NCBI GenBank assembly: GCA_022539475.1 | Contig: VCMS01000326.1 | Coordinates: 37,694 to 101,693 of the forward strand | Direction: 5' to 3' | DNA: 64,000 bases | Source of the DNA: Gracilaria domingensis | Lineage: Eukaryota > Rhodophyta > Florideophyceae > Gracilariales > Gracilariaceae | In this document: positions 42,932 through 54,100 of the stretch, one piece after another | How positions within the stretch are numbered: the first letter of the stretch is position 1 | How the letters are laid out: each line of letters opens with the position of its first letter | The notes under the pieces: generated by a model | The model's database searches: none | The model's input: the letters and a program-made list of their open reading frames with translations, nothing else | What the model was told of the DNA's origin: nothing | Position numbers and translations under genes: made by a program

Positions 42932-44494
42932 TTATGCCATTTGGGCGTTGTCCAGCGTCGCTGGTGTGGCCGTTCCCGCGTGGCGGTGGTACTGTACGAC
43001 CTTCGAGTGCGGTAGGTGCTCGATTGGTTCGTCAGTATCCTACGATGGGCCATAGCCGTACCAACGGACGTGGTATTGTAAAATGCCCTTCTGGCCCCAG
43101 TAATGCCCGATAATTCGGTCGATGATGTACTCTTGGACGTACACCTACGGGCCTTTCCGTGTTGTAGTTACTTCATCGGTTGACAACCCTTGCGGGGGAT
43201 CGGTTCCCGTGACGGGGGTTACAGTGCGCGCCTGGCTTTGCGTCGCCAGTTCCCTCCTGGCAGGAGCGTTCAGAAGTTCGCTGCGTACCGCCAGTCGGCG
43301 TGGGTCCTTCCGCTTCGGCGGTGTTGGGGGAGCGGCGTGCTCGCCGTGTTCGCTTGCGGCGGAGGGTCCCACCTGAGGTGGTATCACAACCGTGCGTGCA
43401 CGTGATTGAAACGACGGTTGGCTGTCAAACTCCCTCGGGAGAACCGCCTCCCTGTTACGGGTGTCCTTCAACGGCTGCGCCGTTGGCCCTTGAGCTTCTT
43501 TGCTCGAATTTCCGTTCTGAACGGTTACTTCCGGGTTACCAGGGTTATCGGCACCGCCGGCGGCTTCCGATCTCGCGATCTCGGCGCGCCGCTGCACTTG
43601 CGATATTTCATGCCCAGTATTTGGTGCTGTACCGTCCATGACGTGAACTCTTCCCAGAGTGTCCGGCATTCTCACGGCTGTACCGCCGGGTTCTACAGAG
43701 CCACTCGGGACTTCTTTTTCCTCAGCTCGTGCCTGCTCCGCAGGGTTTCCCAGGTGTCCCGGTTGTTCTGCGTCGCGTTGCGCGGTGGGTCGTGGTTTCG
43801 CCGCGCTTTCCCCAGCGGGGCTTCGTTCCGGCGGCGTCGGCTCGGTGCCGACGGCGTCCTTCGACGTCGCTTCGCCCAGCGCGGCTGGTAAGCCACGAGG
43901 CTCTGTTGACTTAACCTAATCCGCTTCTGCGTGAGTGTTCTTACCCGGTGACAGTGTAGACTTCCAGGCAACGGGGCTATGTGTCTGGCGAGCGAGCGTG
44001 CGTTGCGCAGGCGAAGCCCGCTCACAAGCCGGAACATCCGGAGAGCTCCGTACAGTCCGTGCGTCACGGTTGTCCTCACGACGCGACGTCGGCGAAGAAC
44101 TCTCAGCAGGGCTGATAACCTCCTCCTCCTCCTTAGAAGGAGCAACGTGGGGAGTACTTGAATGTCCCACATCGCGGGGAGGTGAACCCAGCGATGGGAC
44201 AGAGACGGGNNNNNNNNNNNNNNNNNNNNNNNNNNNNNNNNNNNNNNNNNNNNNNNNNNNNNNNNNNNNAGTGGTCTGCATGCTTTGTCGCAGCGCTCCG
44301 GTGTCGCGCGGGCGGAAAGAAACCGCGAAAAAAGGGGGAACGGTGACAAGCAAAAGAGCACAGAGGCCTCTCTGTCTGCTTGTTGCTCGGGGCTGCTGTG
44401 TCGTCAGCCCCTTGTTTAGTGAGTCTGTCTTCCGGTCGCGAGCGCTCGAATTGAGCTCGCGCTGAGCAGCGCGAGCTGCTCGAGCTTGAGGCAA
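42932..44494 (-). pseudogene. chromodomain protein with three in-frame TAG codons
   Basis: One - strand phase runs from 44494 (TTG limit) across the assembly gap to TAA at 42932-42934. Its only interruptions are TAG at 43916-43918, 43145-43147 and 43040-43042. Continuity across the gap is assumed, not shown. The first 400 codons are hydrophilic, Pro/Ser/Glu-rich (SKEEEEVISPAESSSPTSRR). After the second TAG comes a clear chromodomain: YVQEYIIDRIIGHYWGQKG, LQYHVRWYGYGPS, TAG, DTDEPIEHLPHSKVVQYHRH. Chromodomains bind methylated histone H3 and occur at integrase C-termini of chromoviruses and in silencing proteins. No integrase core is visible upstream. The gene converges on the gag-like frame 387 bp away. 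Confidence 0.62.
44210..44269. other. assembly gap (60 N)
   Basis: A run of 60 N. True length is unknown, so reading frames across it are not reliable. Confidence 0.99.
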
Positions 44495-44499
44495 AGCGC

Positions 44500-46560
44500 A
44501 GGAACTGGCGCTGTAATGACCAGAGTAGTCCTTATACTCCCCCAGGTTATGCGAGGCGGATCCCTGCAGACCACTTGTTATTGGTAGTATTCGCGTGCGT
44601 CCAGCTGCCTTATAGTGAGTTCCCCCCGAAAGCTCGCTGAAGTCACGGTCAGACCTCTAGCGGGACGCCAGGAGCAGCACAGCTTGGCGTCAGTTTTACA
44701 TCCCACTCCTTGAGAAGCATCGAAAGTAGAAGAGCCAGCGTGGAGGGAGATGTGGTCGTCACATAGTCAAAATTTCCAAAGAGACGTGCAAACATAAACA
44801 AATACAACGCAACCTAGCTCTGGCGTAGAAACTAACGACAACGAAATATTTTTTCGTTGTCGAGTCACTTGCGCTACAGTTCAAGATTATAAAGAGGAGC
44901 GGGCCTCTTTGACAGCATAGTTAGCAATTTTTTAATCGGAAACCAGGCGCAGTTCATCCACCCCCAGTCTGAATAGGGCGGTCTTGTAGTTCGTTGATTA
45001 GCGTTTCTGTTTAAAATCTATTAAACGCGTCGGGCAAGAGAAGGGCGCAGCTGACACATTGTTTCAGTGCTGTGCGTGTCTCGTGCGCACCAGATAGAGC
45101 GCGAATTAGAAGAAGAGGAGGAGCTGATCGATTGGAAACGGAGTGAAAGTGAAGCCGATCAAGGGATGAAGAAAGGTCAACGATATGGCGTTTTGCTACG
45201 GGGCTGCCGGCCTCATTGAAACCCGACGGTAACAGCGTACTGGATGCGAACCACAACTGTGCGCCAAGATTTGAGAATGCAGGTGGCTGAGAGTTGACAG
45301 CACCGGAGCGACGCATGCGAGCGACAACTGCGGCCATCGCGGCCCAGGTAATGTAGATCGGTGCGCTATACAGTCCCGAGATTCGTACAGTGAGAGACCG
45401 CAGAGGGCACGTTCATACAGGTCTTGGCTATGCGGGGTTGATCAAGCGCCGACTTATGCGTACAGAGCATAGTGTGAAAATTCAATACGGGAATGACTCT
45501 GCCATCAGCAGCCATGGAACAGAGTTGGTTATGTCGGGCGTTATGAGTGTGACTTGCTGCCATGTGCACGCTCGCGCACACGTTATCATCTGGAGCATTC
45601 GAATTAAACAGCAAGGTTGCCCACAAGGACGAGGCTGTTAGAATTATCGGCCCGGTTATCGTTGGCTGATGTACGCAGAGGCCAAATGTTTCTCTCCTAC
45701 GTGACCAAGCGAATCTGCTCGAGATCTATTACGAAAGCAATGTGGGAGAGAAATGGGCGATAGATGCGGTTATGTTTGTGCCTAACGACGCTGTACTGCG
45801 TTCACACCATGGTGTTAAGCGAGGGCATGGTCCGCGATATTATGGCTGTAATCATGACGCACCCATGTGGATATAGCATGAGGTTCAGTTGAACATGTTG
45901 TGTGGCCTTTTCTTGCGAATTTGTTAAAAAGACAAAAGAAGTGTAAGATGGTGAGATTCGATCTGTAGCTTGTAGAGCATAATGCCCTCGAGAGGGATGC
46001 GCTGAGGTGCTTTCCATATTTCGTTGATCCGTTACCAACTTCGACACCTCATGTTCTGAGATGCTACTGTTGTCTGTCTCTTGCAGATGCTAGTTTTTGG
46101 CGAGGGTCGTCCAGAAAGTGGCAAGGGTCGTCCAGTAAATGTTTTGAAGAAATATCGAGATCAATTATTTCAAAATTTGAAGATAATTGCTTGGGTCGTC
46201 CAGAATCGCTGTGCAGTAAATACAGGTGGGTTTTCCACTCGTGCTATTTCTTTAGTCGAGGGCTACCTGAACGGTATTTCGCGAAGTCTAGGTTCAGTTT
46301 CCATTAAGGTGCACATTACACGATACCTTCTGCGGAATGATACCCTGCAACGCATGGAATACTGTTGCTAGTACAGATGATGTCCATTATGAAATCATAC
46401 CGTTTTATTCGTATCTATTCTTCTATCGACCGCTTTTGCTAACCACTACTTCGCTATATTACAAGTACCATTTCCCCATGATTAAGCGGGTGTAGGCGCA
46501 ATCTGCGGCAGATGCCGCAGAGGGCACCTGCACCAAAGTGCGGTATCGGTAGAACAAATA
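44500..46560. other. no recognisable gene; a short dispersed motif
   Basis: No conserved protein. GGGTCGTCCAG occurs three times within 100 bp (46104-46114, 46125-46135, 46193-46203), followed by AAA or AAT. Otherwise nothing is seen. Confidence 0.4.
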
Positions 46561-46569
46561 CGCACTCCG

Positions 46570-46600
46570 AGAGGATGAGGCGCGAAGCGCCTCATCCTCT
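46570..46600. repeat. 14-bp perfect hairpin with GAA loop
   Basis: Arms AGAGGATGAGGCGC (46570-46583) and 46587-46600 pair perfectly around GAA. Confidence 0.88.
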
Positions 46601-46602
46601 CC

Positions 46603-46654
46603 GTTCCTCATGTAGGGAACCATGCCCAGATGCATGGTTCCCTACTTGAGGAAC
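46603..46654. repeat. 23-bp hairpin with 6-nt loop
   Basis: Arms 46603-46625 and 46632-46654 pair with one mismatch; the left arm begins GTTCCTCATG. It sits two bases after the preceding hairpin. Confidence 0.88.
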
Positions 46655-46765
46655 CTGCACCTGCAACTCGTGAGCTACGTACGCATCAAAAGTCATTTAC
46701 CTGTATACGCAAGCAGAAAGTATTCATAAGTTAGTCAATGCTCCGTTGGATACATTTGAAATGCG

Positions 46766-47137
46766 ATGGAACGTACCATTGATAAAGCAAAACAGAAACG
46801 TTGCGCTAGAAAATTCGAGGAACCTAGTAAGCCGCAAAGGAAGAAGAAGAAGGAAAAAGATCGGTTAGATTACCAGCAATCCATTCATGGTAAAACGCGA
46901 AAGGTCCCGAAGCGAGAACTCACAAGCAACGACACCAAGAATGCCCATGCAGCAAACATACCGCAAGATGCGATAAACGAGAGAGCAGCCTATGTCGCAA
47001 TCAAGTACCAGAATCGCCTATCCCGCAAGGTAGTCAACCAATATCGCCAATACAAGAAGATCAACGTAAGGCGCGAGAAGAGAGGCGAGCCTATGAAGCA
47101 ACCAAGTCAAACCATATCGCCATTGCACCAAAAGTAA
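46766..47137 (+). CDS. hypothetical Lys/Arg-rich ORF
   Basis: An ATG-initiated 123-codon frame, strongly basic (RKKKKEKDRLDYQQSI) with possible nuclear-localisation clusters. The last third overlaps the degenerate tandem repeat that follows. No known domain. It may be a fragment or a chance frame. Confidence 0.3.
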   Translation: MERTIDKAKQKRCARKFEEPSKPQRKKKKEKDRLDYQQSIHGKTRKVPKRELTSNDTKNAHAANIPQDAINERAAYVAIKYQNRLSRKVVNQYRQYKKINVRREKRGEPMKQPSQTISPLHQK

Positions 47138-47400
47138 CGGTAGACGCGAGAAGAGAGAGACCATCCTATGGCGCAACCTAGTCAACCAAGATCGCCAATG
47201 ATGAACCTATCGCCCGAGCCAGTCAACAAATATCAACCAATATCGCCAATACACCAAAAGCAGCGCAAGACGCGAGAAGAGAGAAGAGTCTATGGCGGAA
47301 CCAAGATCGCCAACAAACCAAAAGTAGCGCAAGATGCGAGAAGCTAGAGACGCCTATAGCGCAACAAAGTGAACCAAGATCGGCAATACAGCGTGATAGG
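47040..47400. repeat. degenerate tandem repeat of about 95 bp
   Basis: About four copies of a unit containing GCGAGAAGAGAG, then CCTATGGCGCAACC, AAGTCAACCAA and ATCGCCAATACACCAAAAG. Copies differ by many substitutions and small indels. Confidence 0.65.
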
Positions 47401-47807
47401 TTACACGAGCAGTCAGAGATCGATCTTGAGAGACGAAAAGAAACTGGTTGCGTACTTGCAGTCGTTGTGAACGTCGGAAGAAATACAAAGGACGCACGTC
47501 AAAGAGTGGTTACCTTCAATCAAGACAATGTTAGTAGCAAGACGTAGAACAAGATGGAACATATCGTAAGCAGAACGTAGTTGAACAAATGGAACGAGTT
47601 GGAGGCTGAAAACGGGAACCCGGTAACCCAAAGCTTATTTTCTGCCGTTACATGTCGCATAGCGCGAAAAAACGTGGTGAGGATGGATTAGTTTAGAGCA
47701 AAGATACATAGAAGAATATGGAAGAGAACCTACGAAAAGACTGCACGGAATACATCCGTGAGATACGGATGATGTCCGCTTTATGGAGGCGTCCGACGAG
47801 GGCGAAG

Positions 47808-47882
47808 AAAGAGAATGAGGTACGCTTCATGTCCGCTTAATGAAATCCATTAAGCAGAGATGAAGCGTACTTCATTCTCTTT
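47808..47882. repeat. 35-bp hairpin with 5-nt loop
   Basis: Arms 47808-47842 and 47848-47882 pair with three mismatches; the left arm begins AAAGAGAATGAG. A precursor-miRNA-like shape in non-coding DNA. Confidence 0.85.
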
Positions 47883-48301
47883 CTCAGCACGCTGCTTCGT
47901 AGCGAGTGCGAGGGCGCAAAAAAGTACGACGGAGCGGAGTAGAACGCGTGGATGTGAATGGCACGGATCACGACGGTAACAGAAGGTCGGACGTCGGACG
48001 GGCGGCGCGGCTGCGGAGGGAAGAGATTTATTTTCGTGGGCGAGATTGGACAGGTGTACAGCGTACAACGTTGCAAAACCACAGGTTTATAACCAGTGGT
48101 AGATAATACGAGAAGTACACCCTTGTGTTGAGTTCGACGTGTACCTACGTTCCTTTTTGAACGAAAGCACGTGATTTAAACTCAAATATATTCTCCTTTC
48201 TCAGCATTACGTCGATCTTGACTGTCGCTCGACCTCGTTCTCCCTTCGGACGACCTTCCCTTGCAGTCTTTGTCGTCGTTTCTCGTTCATTTCTTCTTCC
48301 C

Positions 48302-51175
48302 ATGGTCTACTACTGTACACATAAGAAGCGTGGGTGCCCGTTCGTTACTCGCCGAGGAGTCTTATCTCTTCAACAGCATGTCAACCATTGCCCGTTTCGT
48401 CTGAAAGCAGCGCTGGAAGACGAAAATAGGCCGCCCATTCGGAGAAGCAAGCGTCTCAGCTTTCCACGCCCGCGGCCGCATCTTCCGAAACCGTCACTGC
48501 TCCTTGTCGCCTTCTCGAGCCTCCGGTGTCCGAGGAAATCGTTGACCCCACTCCGTGTGCCCCTCCCATTCCGGACACTTCGCATTGTGTTTCTCCTTCC
48601 CCGAGTCCCGCGTCATTAGAGCGAGAACACGGAAGCAGTTCCCGCCAGTGCCTTCTGAGGAGGCCCTCGGTGATTTGCATATGGATTATCTCACGGTTTG
48701 TCTGGCTTCAGTAGCTTCCAACCTTGGTCATCGTGAGGCAGACGAGCTAATTGGGCTACTTCGGGACCCGCGATTCTCGCAAAATCGATTCAAAGAGACC
48801 ATAACAAGTTCCAAGCGCTGTACAGAACTGAAGAACGCCATTTTCGAACGATACGCCTCAAAGGACGGTTTCAATCGAAGAACTGTCTCGCCAGAAGGAT
48901 GTAAGTTCAGCGCCACCCTCTACACGAGAGACCTCGTTCAGACACTTGTGAAACAGCTCCAGTTGGCTAACAACGAAAACACATTCTTCCATCCTATACC
49001 TCAGACCCACTCCACGAAAATATCTCACCCCATGTCCGGCTCTCTCGCAAGAGACGCCACCTCAAAACTGAAGGAAATGGTCATGGGCTCTTTGGATAGT
49101 AGAATAGTGTGGTACTCCCAAGAAATAAGTTACAGTGAATCTTTCGTAGGTCTTCTGCAGGTATACACCGATAAGTCTTCAACAACTCTAAAGCAAACAT
49201 CGGTTACCGCCTATCCTCTTCACCTCATATTTCTCAACTTCTCCGAAGAGCTACGCCGTAAGTGCATCCGTGATGACCTCACAGTAGTGGCATACTTCCC
49301 TACCACACTGATCGAGGTTTCCGCATCTGAAGCAGACGCAATGCCATTCGTGTCTAGCAAGTCTCTACGCGAGTCCAGGATGCAAATCCTTCAAGACTCT
49401 CTTTGTCAAGTTCTGGAGTCCATTCTAAATCTCACGCAGAAAGGTTTTCAGTTCATCGGCGAAGACAACTAAGTCGAGTGTGCCATCCTCTGCTTGCAGT
49501 TATTGTGCGGATATTCCTGAGGCTAAGGGCATTCTGTCCATTCTTCATGGGACCAAAACGGAAAGCCCGTGTCATAGATGCAAGCTGCTCGCTCATCTTT
49601 ATGCAGTCCTATTCCACCTCATTCAACGGACGTTCTCAAAGCACACGAAAAGCATCCGAAAGACATACACAGCTATCTTGCAACATGCGCAAAAAGACGA
49701 AGCGGAAAGACGTCCACGTCGTGCGAGGGAAGAGGAGATCTCAAGCGGATACTCTGATGCGTTCAAATTCCATATCTCTCATTCTTCGTTCCTCGAAACT
49801 TCCGTAGCCTTGGAATGATCGGGATTGTCTCCATACACTCTGTTTCCATTCGAACCATTACACAACTTGCATCCCGGCATCTCGAAGCTGATAAAATGGC
49901 CACAATCGAGAGACTGCAGTCAGACACCCTGTGCACACAACAAAAACATCTGCATCGCGTTCATTTCGAATGATACGCACCAACTCCTCAACCATGCAAA
50001 CGCAATTCTAGCTGCCATAGAAGCGATTCTCCTGCAAAGGTTTACATATCGATTTCTCCACGCAGGAGAAAGGCAATCTTTGAATGGTATCTTCACGAAA
50101 AGACGGTCTCTGTGGAATGCTGGAGGCAAAAACTAAAAGCACTTGACATGGTCTTCCCCTTCATAGGAGCATTCTTTGACATATGCTGTGGAGAACAGGA
50201 CGTTGCCCCAATCACAACCGTTTTTCTCTCAGTACTCGGACTTGCTTTCGACCTTATTCACATACAATCGTGACCCGTATTGGACTGAAAGCTCTCTCCT
50301 GTGTCTTAGTTCGGGGATTGAAGCCTTCAAGCGTTCCGCAACAAAGACTCTGGCGGATTTTCATCCCTCCAGACTGGGAACTCTGAAGTTTCATCTTCTC
50401 GATCATCTCGTGGACGATATTCGCGTCTGGAAAGTCAAAGGTACTAGCGCAGGCTTAAGAACATGCTCACCTGCTATTATGAAGACACTCAAAAAGAGGT
50501 CAGAACAGCCGGCTGTGGAGGAGACTATTCGCTCCATGAGGTCACGGACATGTTTAGAAAGCAATGGAATGGCAATACTCCCTTTCAAGCGTAATCCAGG
50601 TTTACACCAGAACCGTCCACACAGCTTCCTCGATTTGCAATGAGAGGGCGTTCTTTCACTTAACGCAGCTTCTTCAACTTTGTGTATTCAAGTCATTCAG
50701 TTCACAACATGGACTGCTGTTAGAGAGATGTTCCAAGTACGGACACCAGGTCGATTCTCTGACCAAATTGGTGAACAGCGTCCTTCTCCTTCCTCAACTC
50801 TCATGAAGAAACACCTCGGACTGAGCATCCTATTCAATACTTCAGAAAGACAATGATACTTGGCTGAATTCGCCTTGTGAAAGCGCGGTTTCGTTCGGAC
50901 TCTTGACACTTTCGATTCCGTCTTCCACTAAGGCACTTACGCTTCGGACACCCATTATACCCATCATCCAACGAGTCTTCGCTCTCACGCGATTCTGGTC
51001 CAATATCAATGCCAAAGTTCTTCCACTGTACTTGATAAGCGGAGAAGATTCCTGAGACCCTTGGGTTGCCCAGGTAGTCGCTCTGATTCGAATATCTCTC
51101 CTTGATTCTGCACTTACCGCACCAGAGGTGGCATTCGTCCGGTATTTCGAGGTTTTTACCCCCGCAACAAACATC
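48302..51175 (+). pseudogene. decayed Plavaka/KDZ-like transposase
   Basis: An ATG at 48302 starts a C2H2-like N-terminal finger (CTHKKRGCPF, then LQQHVNHC). After frame changes near 48470 and 48620 the central part is open to 49472: LQVYTDKSSTTLKQ, SVTAYPLHLIFLNFSEELRR, LTVVAYFPTT. This order (finger, then a YP.hL...N....R block) is that of Plavaka/KDZ transposases known from fungi and algae. From 49480 on, fragments continue in several frames with stops (IGAFFDICCGEQDVAPITT), ending near 51175 with AQVVALIRISLLDS and EVAFVRYFEV. The identification rests on motif order, not on a search. No terminal repeats were found. Confidence 0.55.
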
Positions 51176-51179
51176 GATT

Positions 51180-54100
51180 ACATATTGAAATGCATATCTT
51201 TACGGGTGGGCTACAAACGATGAAAGAACCACACTTTCGGTCCTCGTCATTCCAAAGCGGAGACTATGTAAGTTAACTTCTTGGTAGCGGTGGTTCCGTG
51301 CTTCTGCACTACAGGGAACTGCTCCTGTTGTTCGACTCAAAACTACCCTCTGCTCGACCTTTTTGTCTCCCATTCAATGTTTTCAACACCGATTTAACAT
51401 CAATCGTTCTATCATGATTCAGATGAAGACCACTGCAGCACGTGATTTATAGCACGTCTTAACATTTAAGGGCTCATCCTACAATGTTCACTTGTTGGTG
51501 CTTTTCTTGTGATCCTGTGCTACTTCTGAAATCGTTCACTGTCCTTTCTTGAACTCCATATCCTTCCTCGCATTCACCAACGAAACAATCGCTAATAGAA
51601 CCCATCGTCGGCTCACTACTGTCATAAATTGTCTTTTCACAGTGAGGAAAGTCTTCCGTTCGACGGCATTCGATAGTCCAAATGTACGCTCTCTCATTCA
51701 TTCTACGCAGAACCTTAGTCAATCTTCGTTGCTTCGCTTCCCAAACTTATGAAACTCGCTGGAATTTGGTCCTCAAGGACACGTTGCCTAACCATCCCCT
51801 GAACATTCTTTTAAACAACTTGAAGAGCTAGCAGTTGGGGCAACTTCTTTGTCACAGTTTCTGTCTCTGGCCACCTTGAAACATCGTACTTAGAAGGGTC
51901 CGACGCAAACGTTCCAAAACGTGGCCAGCAACAGTATTGGTGCCATCTAAAAAGGTGCCCGTATCTTGTCTCCACATCATTACCAATAACCCTCAGTACT
52001 GTGTTACCCCGGCACGGTTTCGCGAAGAAATCTTGGATTCCTCCGCATATCTCGACATGTTCCGCATTGGAGTACTTTAGACGAACAAATGGGCTTTCCT
52101 CACCATGAAGTGTTCGGTACACCATTTTCGTCAAACGCAGTATGTTCTTCCGCTCTTCACTGCAATTGTGAGTTCGTCAGCATTTCTTCTTACCAGCTTT
52201 GTTCTTCTCCAAATCAGATCGTACCAGAGGCAGAAATAGTTTAATCCCTTCGTTTTCTCTCCGAACGCCCACGACGTCCAATCATGGTCTGCGCTTCTCT
52301 CTAAGCACTATATGCACAAAGTTCTACGCTATACACCTGTCGGTAAGAGATGAATTTTTCTAATTACCTTCCCAGCTCACTCCTTCACTCACTTTCACAT
52401 TTTCTTCAGAAAGCTCTGGCCCCTCTACTGCGACGGTGTGAACATGCAAAATCTGCTCAAGAGCTCCACGGGTTTTTAGGAACCTGTATGAACGCACCTT
52501 CCTCCGACTCATAGCCTTCCCACTCTCAGTTGCGTCTTCCACCTTCTTGGCACGGTTACCAATTTCGGGGTGAGCGACTCACCTTCGAGCCATAGTCACT
52601 TGTTTCTCTCCTTACCCAGTCAGCTGTTCTGATACACTGCTCGAGCAACCCTCGAAACTCGTCGCACACCTCAATTATTATGCTGTACTTTCGACGAGTC
52701 CTGCGCCAGGTTCAGCAGCAGACGTGTCTCCTTATCTCCTCCTGTTTCAGTGCTCCCTCTTAGCCCTTCGACTGACTAGATCCTTTTCTTCAAGCCTCTT
52801 TTTCAGAGGGCCGTTTACTCTGTCTTGGCGACCTTCCACTAGAATTCCCCGAACCATCAAGTCTCTTGTAGCGTCTTAACCTTTCCTTTCAGCCATTCAG
52901 TTCATTTAAAAGAATCACGTCTGTTCATAGAGGTTGAAATTACACCAGTGGTGGATATTTACGGTATTCTCTCAGCAGTCTCCGGCGAACAGGCCGGTAA
53001 TGCCGCACGGATTCGGTGGTTATTTCGTTACGGCGACTGATTCTATTGGCATACCCTTAGGACACGGAGAGCTGCAAGCGCGTTCTGTTTCCCCCCTTGC
53101 AAACGGATCCGAGCTCCACCGTCCCGTGTGCTGTTCTCGCTGCCGATGGCATCGTAATCAGATTGATTGGGCCGGTAGAGCTGCGCGGCCCCGTTTTAGA
53201 AGAGGGAAGGTCGAGGGGTTAACTCGTCTATCAGTTGTCTCTCGATTTCTTATTGGTCTTCTCCCTTGTTTCGACCATTGCGAGGCATGATACGATATAG
53301 CGGCCAGTTCTAGAGAAGCAGGAGGGACTCGAGATTTCCTTAATATATGGGGCTCTCACGACTTCTCTTCACTTGTCCTTGTTGTCCAGATCACACTGGG
53401 CGGCGTAACCAAGCAGCCCCAGTAGCTCCGGTCTTCGATATCGGGCCGGGGACATGAAAGTTTTCGGTGTCATACGACCTCTTTCATTTCCAGTTGTCGC
53501 CTCTTTCTGACCCGCTGGGCCGAGTTACCTCATCTTCTTGAGCAGCAGAACAGATGCCACGATTGCATTACCGGCAGTGTGACGGCACGACATCGTTTTG
53601 CTGCATCCCATCGCAATTCTTGAGCTGCACTTTCCGGAAGACCTCGCTGCGAGATGGGCGATGAGAGTACTCTGTTAGAAGGACGCCACTGACTCTCTCT
53701 CTTCGTCGAGGACGACTTCGTTTAGGCGTGGCGGTGCTTGTGCCTGATTCTTACATCTGATGCTCTTCTCTTTCCTGGTTCTTCTGTTCGCTGCGTATAT
53801 TGGCTTCTCGCGAGTTTATACCCCATATTGGGTTGGAGATAAACTGGGGGTAATGAAACGAAATTGTTGGGGGGGGGGGGGGGTGCATGGTTCAGATATT
53901 CCGGAGACTCGCAGTTCCTGCTTTTTAGGAATTTGAGTGCCCAATTGGGGTCGCAAATATCGCCGTTACAGATGAGAGCTCAGTGTACATGTAATGCGGT
54001 ACTTGCGGCCAGCTGCAACATTCCAGCATATTTACTTCCTATTGGTAATGAACTCATCTATTGCTCCAGTGATGTTCAGAGCCAGTCCAGGGGTACTGCT

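Noticed and set aside
43122-43919. Several + strand frames of 60-160 codons
   Set aside because: They are antisense shadows of the chromodomain gene frame, which is continuous on the - strand apart from TAGs.
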